DNA of 38,787 nucleotides from an uncultured Prevotella sp. (GCA_900555035.1 USJX01000022.1:1-38787), one strand, 5' to 3'. Numbered from the stretch's first letter, positions 22,401 to 30,420 are shown. Made by a program: numbers and translations. Notes: generated from the letters alone by a model not told the origin.

Positions 22401-23496
22401 GGATAGCAGGAAATATGCTCATATCGTAGTAGAGGATACGGGCTGTGGCATTTCGAAGGAAGACCAGGCGCATGTCTTCGAACGTTTCTATCGCACGGAG
22501 CAGGAGCCTAGTTTGCGCCAGGTGGGTTCGGGCATCGGATTGAATATGGTGTATGAATACATCAAGCTGCACGAAGGTAAGGTTTCGCTGGAGAGTGAAG
22601 AGGGCAAGGGCTCACGGTTTATCGTGGATATCCCTGCCGACCTGAAGCGGGAAGTGCAGCAGGAGGCTTCTGAGGAGAACCGCATGGCAGCACCGGTGAT
22701 GGCTGATGTTGTGGATGGTGCCGTAGATGTGCAAACATCAAGGAAGATAGAGAAGACCGTGCTGGTTGTTGAGGATAATGGAGACTTCTGTCATTTCCTC
22801 TCTCAAGAGCTGAGCCGTATATATAATAAGGTGATGACGGCAAAGGACGGAATAGAAGGAGCCATGATGGCTGAGGCTGAGAACCCTGACATCATAGTAA
22901 GTGATGTGATGATGCCAAGAATGAGCGGTACGGATATGTGTCGCCGCATCAAGGAGAACATCGAGACCTCGCATATCCCTATCATCCTGCTCACGGCATG
23001 GAGCACAGATGAGGGCAGGGCGACTGGCTATAAGGCGGGAGCCGATGCCTATATCGCCAAGCCTTTCGACATGGAGGTGCTCCTGGCGCGCATCAACAAT
23101 CTGCTGGAAAAACAGGAGAAGCGCCAGCGAGACTTCTCTCACAGCATCTCGCTTGACCCGAAGACAGTAACCGATTCTTCGCCTGACGAAAAGTTCCTGA
23201 AGGAGATTATCGCCTGCATCGAGAAGAACATCGATAACTCGGAATACACCATTGATTCCTTGGCCGCCGATGTGGTAATGTCGAGAATGAGTCTCTATAG
23301 AAAGATGAAATCCCTGACGGGACAGACGCCTGCCGATTTCATCCGAATGGTGAGATTGAAGATGGCAGCAAAGCTCCTGAAAGAGGAAAAATGCAATGTC
23401 TCGGAGGCTTGTTATCGCACAGGTTTTGCTTCTCCGCAGAACTTCGCCAAGCATTTCAAGGAGATGTTTGGCGTATTGCCATCGCAGTATTCTTAA
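19447..23496 (+). CDS. hybrid two-component system (HTCS) sensor/regulator
   Basis: This 1349-residue single-protein signalling system controls polysaccharide use. It has a signal peptide (MKALRLYIIFIVLFVSHLLA), a periplasmic two-component beta-propeller sensor (about 25-700, repeats such as RIWVAATQGLFVY and WVWVGTLNGLFVI), a Y_Y_Y domain (about 715-785), one transmembrane helix (about 800-822), HisKA with His849, a HATPase (NLLSNALKF, DTGCGIS, GSGIGL), a receiver with Asp1153 in IIVSDVMMP, and an AraC-type HTH (about 1252-1349). The usual proline after HEFRT is Leu854. The start at 19447 gives a proper signal peptide; the in-frame ATG at 19390 lies in the leader repeat. It faces the GH28/GH49-like gene and precedes an ECF sigma-GH30 operon with a candidate binding site. 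Confidence 0.95.
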   Translation: MKALRLYIIFIVLFVSHLLASAQSSFRLINTSQGLPDDEVKALFWTSDGRLGVRTSSSLSFFDGCTFHSVSPMGDEAYAADYVSALSTAYVDARQRVWIKELGKFLVFDLTKDAYVRDVKGLLASMGIRERVRDFFIDSAKNLWFVTASGKMLMVKASELGEAETPCRQIKIRTKGLRDVCNFKGNHWFLYSDGWVKGMNASMTKTISAEQVWQGEVPARDFMQFAQNKHQLWLMWNRGVASYQPSASANQQPSLSANHQSSVSVTHHWQHRYENEAAALVALSIADDGTAYASIRQAGLLTIAPNGKTSLLSEIHTLDGETLIDDIQGIACSRGNLLLGLWSKGLCLYHPNMQQFAYFPFVAMGLKMNGYRINDLPNGLPLLSSDKGLFALDALNHQASPISMGGSDIIRSMMDSKGRIWAGSFRQGLFLRENGTIHHFMQGGIPARDINYDIVRGFLEDSQHRIWVNYHGGIGCFDEQNRRIVPLKNKALEKYKVVNDFKEDSRHRIWVAATQGLFVYSPTTRRALFPKDLVDDEATQMKLNGPCKALLIDRQGWVWVGTLNGLFVINPKDKSSRFFGKVEGMPNEMINGMIEDRYGNVWVTTPNGLCRFQRLQDGELKLMVFDSQNKLGKSNFGWMTMGHLAGGNLFFGTQDGYYIVNPADVREMKYTGHPIFTSLWVNNQEVSPGKEVDGRTILTSTLSATGQLILKHQENFITILFSGLNFDMPTHTYYKYRLKGLSDRWVEINPQDGVGRASFTDLAPGSYELKVYSAGFDKVWSKQPATLLIEVQPPLWATWWAKLIYFLLFVAILVWGFRWKMEQNRRRMEDEKYKELEEMKYRFFTNISHEFRTLLTLIITPIGSILKRTEDGETRAQLNDVSRNAGDLLQLVNQLLDFRKMEMNGERLNLQSGSLNEFIQYTTMKFMPLAEQKNIRLDFYDKTEGLFMYFDKDKLGKILTNLLSNALKFTKAGGKVSVCLEKCILDSRKYAHIVVEDTGCGISKEDQAHVFERFYRTEQEPSLRQVGSGIGLNMVYEYIKLHEGKVSLESEEGKGSRFIVDIPADLKREVQQEASEENRMAAPVMADVVDGAVDVQTSRKIEKTVLVVEDNGDFCHFLSQELSRIYNKVMTAKDGIEGAMMAEAENPDIIVSDVMMPRMSGTDMCRRIKENIETSHIPIILLTAWSTDEGRATGYKAGADAYIAKPFDMEVLLARINNLLEKQEKRQRDFSHSISLDPKTVTDSSPDEKFLKEIIACIEKNIDNSEYTIDSLAADVVMSRMSLYRKMKSLTGQTPADFIRMVRLKMAAKLLKEEKCNVSEACYRTGFASPQNFAKHFKEMFGVLPSQYS

Positions 23497-23540
23497 AAAG
23501 TGAGATGTTGTAAGTATTTGATATTCAGTTGTGATATAAA

Positions 23541-23584
23541 GTTGGTACGTTTCACATATATCGTTGGTACGTTTGATACATCTG
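23541..23584 (+). promoter_or_regulatory. candidate HTCS (AraC-type) operator, two 22-bp direct repeats
   Basis: GTTGGTACGTTT occurs exactly at 23541-23552 and 23563-23574; across the full 22-bp units 17 positions match. The 22-bp phase places both half-sites on one DNA face, as for AraC-type dimers. The second copy would cover about -53 to -32 of the promoter at 23602-23609, a typical class II activator position. Confidence 0.65.
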
Positions 23585-23601
23585 CTTTTAAAGGTTTATA
23601 T

Positions 23602-23609
23602 TACCTTTG
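23602..23609 (+). promoter_or_regulatory. -7 box of the ECF sigma-GH30 operon
   Basis: TACCTTTG fits TAnnTTTG and no TTTG is found at -33, consistent with dependence on the upstream operator-bound activator. The ATG at 23640 follows about 25 bp after the expected start site. Confidence 0.55.
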
Positions 23610-23639
23610 CAGCAGAAATCAAACAACTATCAAACGATT

Positions 23640-24155
23640 ATGGAACAGTCAACTCATAACCAGGCGCAAATAATCGCCGCCTTTTATACCGTTCATCAGA
23701 ATGAACTCGTCAACTTCGCCACTTCCCGCTTGGGTAACCGCGAGGAGGCTGAGGATTTGGTGCAGGATGCTTTCGTCAAGATGATGACCATCGAGGACAT
23801 CATCAACGAGGCAACCATCAAGTCGTTTGCCTATACCATCACAGCCAACAAGGTGAAGGACCTTCTCCGCCATCGCATCTTCCGTCATCAGATGGAGGAA
23901 AGCAAGAAGTATGAGATGGAACTTCAGCATAGTCATGCAGAGCGCCTTGCCGAATATAACGATGCAATGAGAATTGTGAATGCCGGTATCAGTCGCCTTT
24001 CTCCTGCCTGTGCCAAGGTATATCGTATGAGCTTCTTTGACGATATGACAGCTGGCGACATCGCAGATGAGTTACAGGTTTCCAAGCGAACTGTAGAATC
24101 TCAACTCTTCACATCCCGCAAGCAGATGAGGGAAATGATAAAGACTGCAATGTAA
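23640..24155 (+). CDS. ECF sigma factor co-transcribed with GH30
   Basis: The 171-residue protein shows region 2 (residues ~10-75: NELVNFATSRLGNREEAEDLVQDAFVKMMTIED, then SFAYTITANKVKDLLRHRI) and region 4 (~110-165: RLSPACAKVYRMSFFDDMTAGDIADELQVSKRTVESQLFTSRKQMREMI). No FecR-type anti-sigma gene is adjacent, unlike the 36-kb sigma or the one on the mobile element. The next gene, GH30, starts 21 bp downstream. The ATG at 23640 is used; an upstream TTG (23607) lies inside the promoter. It probably relays the HTCS signal to other promoters (inference). Confidence 0.9.
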   Translation: MEQSTHNQAQIIAAFYTVHQNELVNFATSRLGNREEAEDLVQDAFVKMMTIEDIINEATIKSFAYTITANKVKDLLRHRIFRHQMEESKKYEMELQHSHAERLAEYNDAMRIVNAGISRLSPACAKVYRMSFFDDMTAGDIADELQVSKRTVESQLFTSRKQMREMIKTAM

Positions 24156-24176
24156 AATTATAAATGAAATATAACC

Positions 24177-25676
24177 ATGCAAAAGTTTTTTCTAGCATCA
24201 ATCCTATTGATGGCATGCTCGTATATGAGCGCTCAGAAAGTTACATCGTATTCTACCACCCAGGAACAGTCTTGGAAGAAAGCCCAGACAGCCTTGTCGG
24301 GCAAAGCCAGGGGAAAAGTGGTGGTCGATGTGAAAGAACAGAGTAAAGGAACCCGATTCGTGGCTTTTGGCACAACCTTCAATGAATTGGATTGGGATGC
24401 CTTCAATATGCTTACCCGCAAGGAACAGGACGAAGTGATGTATAATCTGTTTTCGCCAGAAGGAGACCTGAAGTTTACGCACGGAAGAGTTTCCATGAAC
24501 GCCAACGACTATGCGCGTGCCTGGTATAGCTGTGATGATGTGGATGGCGATTTCGCACTCAAATACTTTAATATTGAGCACGACAAGCGCAATATCATCC
24601 CTTTGGCTCGTGCGGCACAGAAGTATCAGCCTAATCTGCAGCTCTTCATGTCGCCTTGGAGTCCTCCTGTATGGATGAAAATCAATCACGATTATCCTGT
24701 GTCTCCGAGCAAGACCAACAAGATGGATCCTCGACAGAACTATCTGCTCTATATGGATGACGGCAAGCTGGTGGATGCCGACGAGATGAAACTCCTGGGC
24801 GACCGCAAGGGAGTGTTTCCACGACGCCTTGCCACCCAGGACTTTTTCATCCAGGATCCCCGTTATCTGCAGTGTTATGCGGATATGTTCTGTAAGTTCA
24901 TCGATTTATACAAAGAGGAAGGCCTGCCTATCACCAAGGTGATGTATCAGAACGAGGCTTACTCTTATACTCCTTATCCAGGATGCGCCTGGACTGCTGA
25001 GGGAACCTTGAGATTCAACAACGAATATCTGGCTCCAACGCTTGCCAAGAAGCATCCGGAGGTGGATTTGTGGATAGGTACATTCAATACCAACCGACTC
25101 GATTATGTGGAGAAGATATTAGACAACAAGACTCTGCAGGCTAATATCAAGGGTATCGGAACCCAATGGGAATGCAGAAACAATTTGCCCGAAATGCGAA
25201 AACGCTATCCAAACCATCGTTTCATGGTAAGTGAGAGTGAATGTGGAAATGGTTCTATGGACTGGAAGGCAGGAGAACATACCTTCTTCCTTCTTTCGGA
25301 TAACCTGGGAAATGGATGTGATGAGTATTACAACTGGAACTTCATCTTGAAGGATAATGGCATTTCGCCATGGGGATGGACCCAAAATGCGCTGATTCAG
25401 GTGGATGGAAAGACCTGCAAGATGCGTTATACGGCTGAGTATTACGCCTATAAGCACTTCAGTCATTTTGTGCAGGAGGGTAGCGAGATGCTGGCTTATG
25501 CCGGACGTGAATACAGCAAGACTCCGGTAGTTGTATTCAAGGATAAGAAGGGCCAGTATATAGTTACCGTGGGCAACTTTACCGATGCTGAGGCTTCTTT
25601 GGCAGTGAAGGTTGGCAAGAAATACTTGAATGTACAGGCAAAGCCTCATTCATTTAATACATACATCTGGAAATAA
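24177..25676 (+). CDS. secreted GH30 glycoside hydrolase
   Basis: The 499-residue enzyme has a signal peptide (MQKFFLASILLMACSYMSA), a (beta/alpha)8 barrel and a C-terminal beta-sandwich side domain typical of GH30. RFVAFGTTFNELDW opens the barrel, RVSMNANDYARAWYS and LQLFMSPWSPPVWMK follow, Glu260 in MYQNEAYSYTPYPGCAW is the acid/base and the nucleophile is Glu353 or Glu355 in MVSESECGNG. GH30 enzymes hydrolyse beta-linked chains, for example beta-1,6-glucan, xylan or glucosylceramide; the subfamily cannot be fixed here. It is the second gene of the sigma operon. Its last codons are partly duplicated just downstream (25671-25719). Confidence 0.9.
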   Translation: MQKFFLASILLMACSYMSAQKVTSYSTTQEQSWKKAQTALSGKARGKVVVDVKEQSKGTRFVAFGTTFNELDWDAFNMLTRKEQDEVMYNLFSPEGDLKFTHGRVSMNANDYARAWYSCDDVDGDFALKYFNIEHDKRNIIPLARAAQKYQPNLQLFMSPWSPPVWMKINHDYPVSPSKTNKMDPRQNYLLYMDDGKLVDADEMKLLGDRKGVFPRRLATQDFFIQDPRYLQCYADMFCKFIDLYKEEGLPITKVMYQNEAYSYTPYPGCAWTAEGTLRFNNEYLAPTLAKKHPEVDLWIGTFNTNRLDYVEKILDNKTLQANIKGIGTQWECRNNLPEMRKRYPNHRFMVSESECGNGSMDWKAGEHTFFLLSDNLGNGCDEYYNWNFILKDNGISPWGWTQNALIQVDGKTCKMRYTAEYYAYKHFSHFVQEGSEMLAYAGREYSKTPVVVFKDKKGQYIVTVGNFTDAEASLAVKVGKKYLNVQAKPHSFNTYIWK

Positions 25677-25719
25677 TATGGAAAAATCTTGTATCTAGAA
25701 ATAACATGGAAAAATCTTG
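25671..25719 (+). repeat. 21-bp direct repeat with 28-bp period after GH30
   Basis: AAATAATATGGAAAAATCTTG (split: starts 25671, ends 25691) recurs at 25699-25719 with one change. The first copy contains the GH30 stop codon and the second supplies TTG at the -33 position of the next promoter. Confidence 0.75.
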
Positions 25720-25747
25720 GTTCTTTCTGGAAAAAAAACTATCTTTG
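25716..25747 (+). promoter_or_regulatory. promoter of the PP2C-like gene
   Basis: CTTG (25716-25719), 20 bp and TATCTTTG (25740-25747). The ATG follows at 25775. Confidence 0.6.
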
Positions 25748-25774
25748 CAATGTTTTATTTAAAGCATTGCAAAG

Positions 25775-26620
25775 ATGGATATTATAGAAAGCAGTATCAT
25801 AGGAAAGAAGAGCCCTGAGGCTTGTGAGGATGGAATGGTTGTTACCGATGATTTCATCGCAGTGATTGATGGCAGTACGAGCAAGACTCCGAAGCATCTC
25901 AATCCTGATATGAAGAACGGAAGATATGCCATGATGCTTATCTCGGAGTATATTCGTGAGGAGTTGAAAGCGGATGCCTCGGTAGATGATTTCTGCCAGG
26001 GCGTGACAGCCTATATATATAATAAGGTGTATGAAAAGCTAGGGGTGGAAGAGCGGTTGAAGGAGCATCCGGAAGAGCGGCTTACCGCTTCGGCTATCCT
26101 TTATAGCCGGACAAGGAATGAAGTCTGGATGGTGGGCGATTGTCAGGCAATTATCGCCGGAAAGCTTTATGAGAACGGCAAGCCTTATGAGCAGGAGATT
26201 GCCAGAAAGAGGGTAGAACTGATAGAGCAGGGCCTTTCGCCTGCTGAGGCTAGAAAGCAGATAGAGCCATTACTGATCGAGGCAATGCTTTCGGGGCAGA
26301 ACCAGACCTATACGGTTATCGATGGATTTCCTATCTATCGGGAGGGAGTGAAGGTTGTAGCGTTAAAAACGAAGCCTGTTTCAAGTAGCATTGAAACATA
26401 CTTTCAAGAGCAAACGAAGCCTGTTTCATCGCCTAATGAAGTAGTATTGGCTAGCGATGGCTATCCTTTCCTGAAGCCTACCTTGGCAGCGAGCGAGGCG
26501 GCATTGGTGCATCTTATCGCCCACGACCCTCAATGCATCCATGACTTCATTGCCACTAAGGGCTTGGTGGCAGGGAACAAAAGCTTCGATGACCGAACTT
26601 ACATACGGTTTAGGGTATAA
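25775..26620 (+). CDS. PP2C-like (PPM) protein phosphatase family protein
   Basis: The 281-residue cytosolic protein keeps the skeleton of PPM phosphatases: an acidic DDFIAVIDGSTSKTP near residue 25 (metal-binding DG), SAILYSRTRNEVWMVGDCQAII near 110-130, VVLASDGYPFL near 225 and a final SFDDRTYIRF. It is a divergent member, and the central ~60 residues (Glu/Arg-rich helices) are an insert. Residues ~198-216 contain a 15-codon duplication (TKPVSSSIE... and TKPVSSPNE...). Activity is probably Ser/Thr dephosphorylation; the partner kinase is not nearby. The gene has its own promoter and is followed by a hairpin. Confidence 0.65.
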   Translation: MDIIESSIIGKKSPEACEDGMVVTDDFIAVIDGSTSKTPKHLNPDMKNGRYAMMLISEYIREELKADASVDDFCQGVTAYIYNKVYEKLGVEERLKEHPEERLTASAILYSRTRNEVWMVGDCQAIIAGKLYENGKPYEQEIARKRVELIEQGLSPAEARKQIEPLLIEAMLSGQNQTYTVIDGFPIYREGVKVVALKTKPVSSSIETYFQEQTKPVSSPNEVVLASDGYPFLKPTLAASEAALVHLIAHDPQCIHDFIATKGLVAGNKSFDDRTYIRFRV

Positions 26621-26654
26621 AATAATGCTCTTAAATAGTTGCAAATCATAAATA

Positions 26655-26708
26655 AACACAAAATACACAAACTTGTATAACACAACCTTGTGTATCTTGT
26701 GTTTTTTT
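26655..26708 (+). terminator. terminator-like hairpin between PP2C-like and AAA ATPase genes
   Basis: AACACAA-A-ATACACAA (26655-26670) pairs with TTGTGTAT-C-TTGTGTT (26688-26703) with one mismatch and is followed by TTTTTT. It overlaps the -33 area of the next promoter (-7 at 26711-26718). Confidence 0.65.
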
Positions 26709-26710
26709 AT

Positions 26711-26718
26711 TATTTTTG
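26711..26718 (+). promoter_or_regulatory. -7 box of the AAA ATPase gene
   Basis: TATTTTTG matches TAnnTTTG, 21 bp before the ATG at 26739, and a TTGTG lies at about -33 inside the hairpin. Confidence 0.45.
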
Positions 26719-26738
26719 TACTCAAAAAACAAAAGACT

Positions 26739-27890
26739 ATGCGTATGAAGATGAGGGAAAACGAGCAGAGTTTCGTGTTTGGAGTATCTGTATCTGACTA
26801 TAATTTTATCGGTCGAAAAGAGGAGATAAGAAGGTTGAAGATGAACTTTGAAGAGGGTATCAATACCATCTTGATTTCTCCAAGACGATGGGGCAAGACT
26901 TCATTGGTAAGAAAAGTGTGCGAGGTCGTTGACAGAAAAAAAGTAATTCCTGTATTTGTGGATATATTCAAATGCAAGACAGAATATGAGTTCTATAATG
27001 CCTTGGCAGAGGCAGTACTGAAACAGACGGCTTCGAAGGCTGAACTTTGGATGGATAATGCCAGGGACTTTATTGCCCGATTGTCACCCAAGGTAAGTTT
27101 TTCTCCAGAGCCAAACTCTGAGTTTGCATTGTCTTTAGGTATCAGTCCAAAGACGCATGCACCTGAAGAGATATTGAGCCTTGCAGAGGAAATAGCCAAG
27201 AAGAAACAGAAGAGAATCGTGGTTTGTATAGATGAATTCCAGCAGATAGGAGAGATGGCTGATAGTGTAAGCATACAGAAAAGGTTGCGTTCCGTATGGC
27301 AACATCAAAGACTTACCTCTTATTGCCTTTTCGGAAGCAAGAAGCATACCATGATGAATGTGTTTCAAAAACGAAACATGCCTCTCTATCAGTTTGGTGA
27401 CTTTAAGTTTCTTGACAAGATTCCTACAGAGACATGGGTGGAATACATCGTGCAGCATTTTAAGGATAGGCAACGAACGATATCGACGGAACAGGCTGCT
27501 AAAATCTGTCAGTTGGTAGATAACTATTCTTCTTATGTGCAGCAATTGTCGTGGCTCGTCTTCTCGCTCATTGACGAAGGACAGGTTGTGACAGATGAAC
27601 ATCTCAAACAAGGTGTTAAGGACTTGCTCAATAGTCAGGAGCAGCTTTTCATGCAGCAGATTGAACCGCTTACCGCATATCAGATGAACTTTTTGCGTTG
27701 CATCTTGTCCGGACATCATGATGATTTTGGAGAAACTGCTGTTAGGGAGGAATTCCAACTAGGAAGTGTTTCTAATATCACTCGTTTGAAAACTGCATTG
27801 GTAGATAAAGACATAGTGGAAATGAGTGGCAAACGCTATTATATAACCGATCCGGTTTTTGCGTTGTGGTTTAGAAGTAGAATGTTTTAG
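26739..27890 (+). CDS. AAA ATPase of the archaeal-type (ATP_bind_2 / PF01637-like) family
   Basis: This 383-residue cytosolic protein has FIGRKEEIRRL near residue 24, Walker A SPRRWGKTSLV (about 48-58), Walker B VVCIDEFQQI (about 170), a sensor region SYCLFGSKKHTMMN and a C-terminal winged-helix-like part (about 300-383, ending YYITDPVFALWFRSRMF), a signature of STAND-like ATPases of the archaeal PF01637 group. Many Bacteroidetes carry several copies; no single role is known, with suggestions including toxin-antitoxin-like or DNA-related functions. I start at MRMKM (26739) because the frame upstream lies in the hairpin and promoter. It appears unrelated to the glycan genes on both sides. Confidence 0.8.
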   Translation: MRMKMRENEQSFVFGVSVSDYNFIGRKEEIRRLKMNFEEGINTILISPRRWGKTSLVRKVCEVVDRKKVIPVFVDIFKCKTEYEFYNALAEAVLKQTASKAELWMDNARDFIARLSPKVSFSPEPNSEFALSLGISPKTHAPEEILSLAEEIAKKKQKRIVVCIDEFQQIGEMADSVSIQKRLRSVWQHQRLTSYCLFGSKKHTMMNVFQKRNMPLYQFGDFKFLDKIPTETWVEYIVQHFKDRQRTISTEQAAKICQLVDNYSSYVQQLSWLVFSLIDEGQVVTDEHLKQGVKDLLNSQEQLFMQQIEPLTAYQMNFLRCILSGHHDDFGETAVREEFQLGSVSNITRLKTALVDKDIVEMSGKRYYITDPVFALWFRSRMF

Positions 27891-28020
27891 TAAAACGTAA
27901 ACGGTATAAGTTCAGTTTAGGTATCTGTGCTTATATCGTTTTATGATCTGATGTCCTACGTATAAGTCGCTCCCCAATCGTATTCTTATAAAAAAACAAA
28001 TAAAGATAAGAACAACTCGT

Positions 28021-30408
28021 ATGAAACAGAAAGTACTGTATGTGGCAGCCTTGATGCTCCTCTCTTCCTCTTTCGGCATGGCTAAGAAGAAGGTGGAGGA
28101 TCCTGAGATTACCAAGTTGAAAGCTAAGATTGAGAACGTGATGAGCCAGGTGGATAAGCAACCCGACTGGCTCTACTCTCGCTTGCAGATGTTTTGGAAG
28201 ACAAATGCATCAGATGTGTTTGTTAATGGTGAGGCGTTTGCCCATCCCGGTGGTGAGCGGGCAGCTGTGCCTACCGTGAAATACAATGGTACCCGAAGTG
28301 TGGCTTCTAATTATAATCGACCTAAGTTGGAAGACTTGGTGCCTTATGATGACGATGAGCAGGGCAATGTGACCTATATCAATAAGGTAACAGGAAAGAT
28401 GGAGAAGACATCTCCAGCCAAGACGGGATGCAACATTGCCAGCATGAACCGACAGATTATGGGCATTGCCCGAGATGCAGCCCGCATCTATGCCGCTACC
28501 GGCGATATGCGCTACGGCAAGATGGCGGCTAAGGTGTTTGATGTCTATATGAAAGGCATCGCCTATCGCAATGTGCCTATCGACCTGAACCACGGTCATC
28601 AGCAGACACTGGTGGGAATGACTACCTTCGAGGTTATCCACGAGGATATCATCAACGAACTCACCCAGATGTATCCACTCATCCGAAATCTCATCAAGGA
28701 AGACCAGCCTATCATCGAGGCAGGTTTCAAGAAGTGGGCAGAGAATATCATCGCCAATGGTGTGCCTCATAACAACTGGAACTTGTTTCAGGCAGATTTC
28801 ATCGTGAAGATAGCTTTGATCTTGCAGGATAACCAGGCTTATGCCGACGGCAAGGGCAAGCAGTATTATCTGGATTATGTGGTGAATCAGAATAGTATCC
28901 GACAGTGGAGCCTGAACAAGCTCATCGACTTCGGTTTCGATCAGAAGGCAAAAACCTGGTATGAATCTCCAGGCTACAGCACCACGGTGCTTAGCACCCT
29001 CTGCGATTTTGCCAATATGCTCGATGAAAAGGCGGAAATCGATATGTTCAAGCAGCGTCCTATCCTGATAGGCGGCGTGAAAACCTCTGTCGAATATCTC
29101 TTCCCAAACCGCATGATAGCAGGTTTCGGCGATACCCATCCGGGCTATCTGAACCAGGGCGGCATCGATAACATCCTGAAATATGCCACCCGACATAAGA
29201 ACAAGCGTCTTATCGCAGATATGAATCTCTTTAAGAATGCCGTTTCAAGCGATGCTCCGGTATCAGAAATAGAGAAATATACCAGTACTATGTTCTATGC
29301 TCCTAATGTATCGTGGATTGCGATGCGTACGGGTATGGACAAGCAGCACGACCTGATGGCTTCCATCAATGCCAGCCTGGGTAACCACGCCCATGCCAAC
29401 GGCATCTCTCTGGAGCTTTATGGCAAGGGTTATGTGCTGGGACCTGATGCAGGAATCGGAAAGCATCTCTATAGCGGATTGGATTATCTGGAGTATTACT
29501 CTCAGATGCCGGCCCATAACACGGTGGTAGTGGATGGTGTATCCAGCTATCCGGTGATGATGTCGCAGCATGCCTTCAAGGTGGTGGCTTCATCTCCTGA
29601 GGTAAGCGCAGAGAAGCCTGCCAGCAAGAAACTCTCGGAGCAGAAGATTTCCTATCAGAAAGAATCTGATGCGAAAGTAGAGAATCTGGGCAATATGACC
29701 TATGCTACTGTAAGCTTCATAGAGCCAGAAACTCAGGCAGAGCAGCAGCGTACCACAGCCATCGTGAAGACCAGCGATAAGGGTGGCTATTACATCGACG
29801 TGTTCCGCAGCCGAAAGAAGGAAGGGGGCGACAAGACCCACGATTACTTCTATCACAACCTGGGACAGGAGATGAAGGTGATGGATGCGGCAAGCGGTAA
29901 GGCGCTCGATATGAAGCCTACCGAGGAACTCGCCTTTGCCGGCGGTCATCTCTATGCTTATTCCTATATATATAATAAGGTGAGTGCCGAAATGACCTCT
30001 TCTGTAAAGACCCAGTTTGTAACCCGAATAGAAGATGAAAAGGTGGTGGCTGCAATGGACAACCAGAAGGAGATTACGATGACGATGTGGATGAAGGTGG
30101 ATGAAAACCGCACCCTCTTCCAGGCGCTCTCTCCTGCCAATCTGGAATACGAGCGTATGCCTAACCAGCCTTATAAGGTAATCGACCAGCCGGTATTGAC
30201 CTTCGTGGCTCGCCAGAAGGGTGAGGCATGGAATCATCCTTTCGTCTGCGTATATGAACCAAGTTCTGATACAGAACCTGGCGATATAGCATCGGTAGAT
30301 TATTTTACCCCAAGCGAGCAGGGTGCCGTGGGCATCATCGTGAAACTGAAGGATGGAACCGAGCAGCGCATCGTCTGCTCAGAGAATGGAAAAGTGAAGT
30401 TGAATTAA
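28021..30408 (+). CDS. heparinase II/III-family polysaccharide lyase
   Basis: The 795-residue protein has a signal peptide (MKQKVLYVAALMLLSSSFGMA), an N-terminal alpha/alpha toroid (about residues 35-400, including GHQQTLVG, PHNNWNLFQADFIVKIAL and TWYESPGYSTTVL) and a central to C-terminal beta-sandwich (about 430-795) with NASLGNHAHANGISLELYGKG, GPDAGIG and MPAHNTVVVDG, hallmark of heparinase II/III proteins. Such lyases cleave uronic-acid-containing chains by beta-elimination, leaving 4,5-unsaturated ends; the PL family number cannot be set by eye. It precedes GH97 by 12 bp, so the two form an operon. GH88 nearby could process its products. The 20-bp TATA-rich YIYNKV motif lies at 29963-29982. 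Confidence 0.8.
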   Translation: MKQKVLYVAALMLLSSSFGMAKKKVEDPEITKLKAKIENVMSQVDKQPDWLYSRLQMFWKTNASDVFVNGEAFAHPGGERAAVPTVKYNGTRSVASNYNRPKLEDLVPYDDDEQGNVTYINKVTGKMEKTSPAKTGCNIASMNRQIMGIARDAARIYAATGDMRYGKMAAKVFDVYMKGIAYRNVPIDLNHGHQQTLVGMTTFEVIHEDIINELTQMYPLIRNLIKEDQPIIEAGFKKWAENIIANGVPHNNWNLFQADFIVKIALILQDNQAYADGKGKQYYLDYVVNQNSIRQWSLNKLIDFGFDQKAKTWYESPGYSTTVLSTLCDFANMLDEKAEIDMFKQRPILIGGVKTSVEYLFPNRMIAGFGDTHPGYLNQGGIDNILKYATRHKNKRLIADMNLFKNAVSSDAPVSEIEKYTSTMFYAPNVSWIAMRTGMDKQHDLMASINASLGNHAHANGISLELYGKGYVLGPDAGIGKHLYSGLDYLEYYSQMPAHNTVVVDGVSSYPVMMSQHAFKVVASSPEVSAEKPASKKLSEQKISYQKESDAKVENLGNMTYATVSFIEPETQAEQQRTTAIVKTSDKGGYYIDVFRSRKKEGGDKTHDYFYHNLGQEMKVMDAASGKALDMKPTEELAFAGGHLYAYSYIYNKVSAEMTSSVKTQFVTRIEDEKVVAAMDNQKEITMTMWMKVDENRTLFQALSPANLEYERMPNQPYKVIDQPVLTFVARQKGEAWNHPFVCVYEPSSDTEPGDIASVDYFTPSEQGAVGIIVKLKDGTEQRIVCSENGKVKLN

Positions 30409-30420
30409 AACAAACAGACA

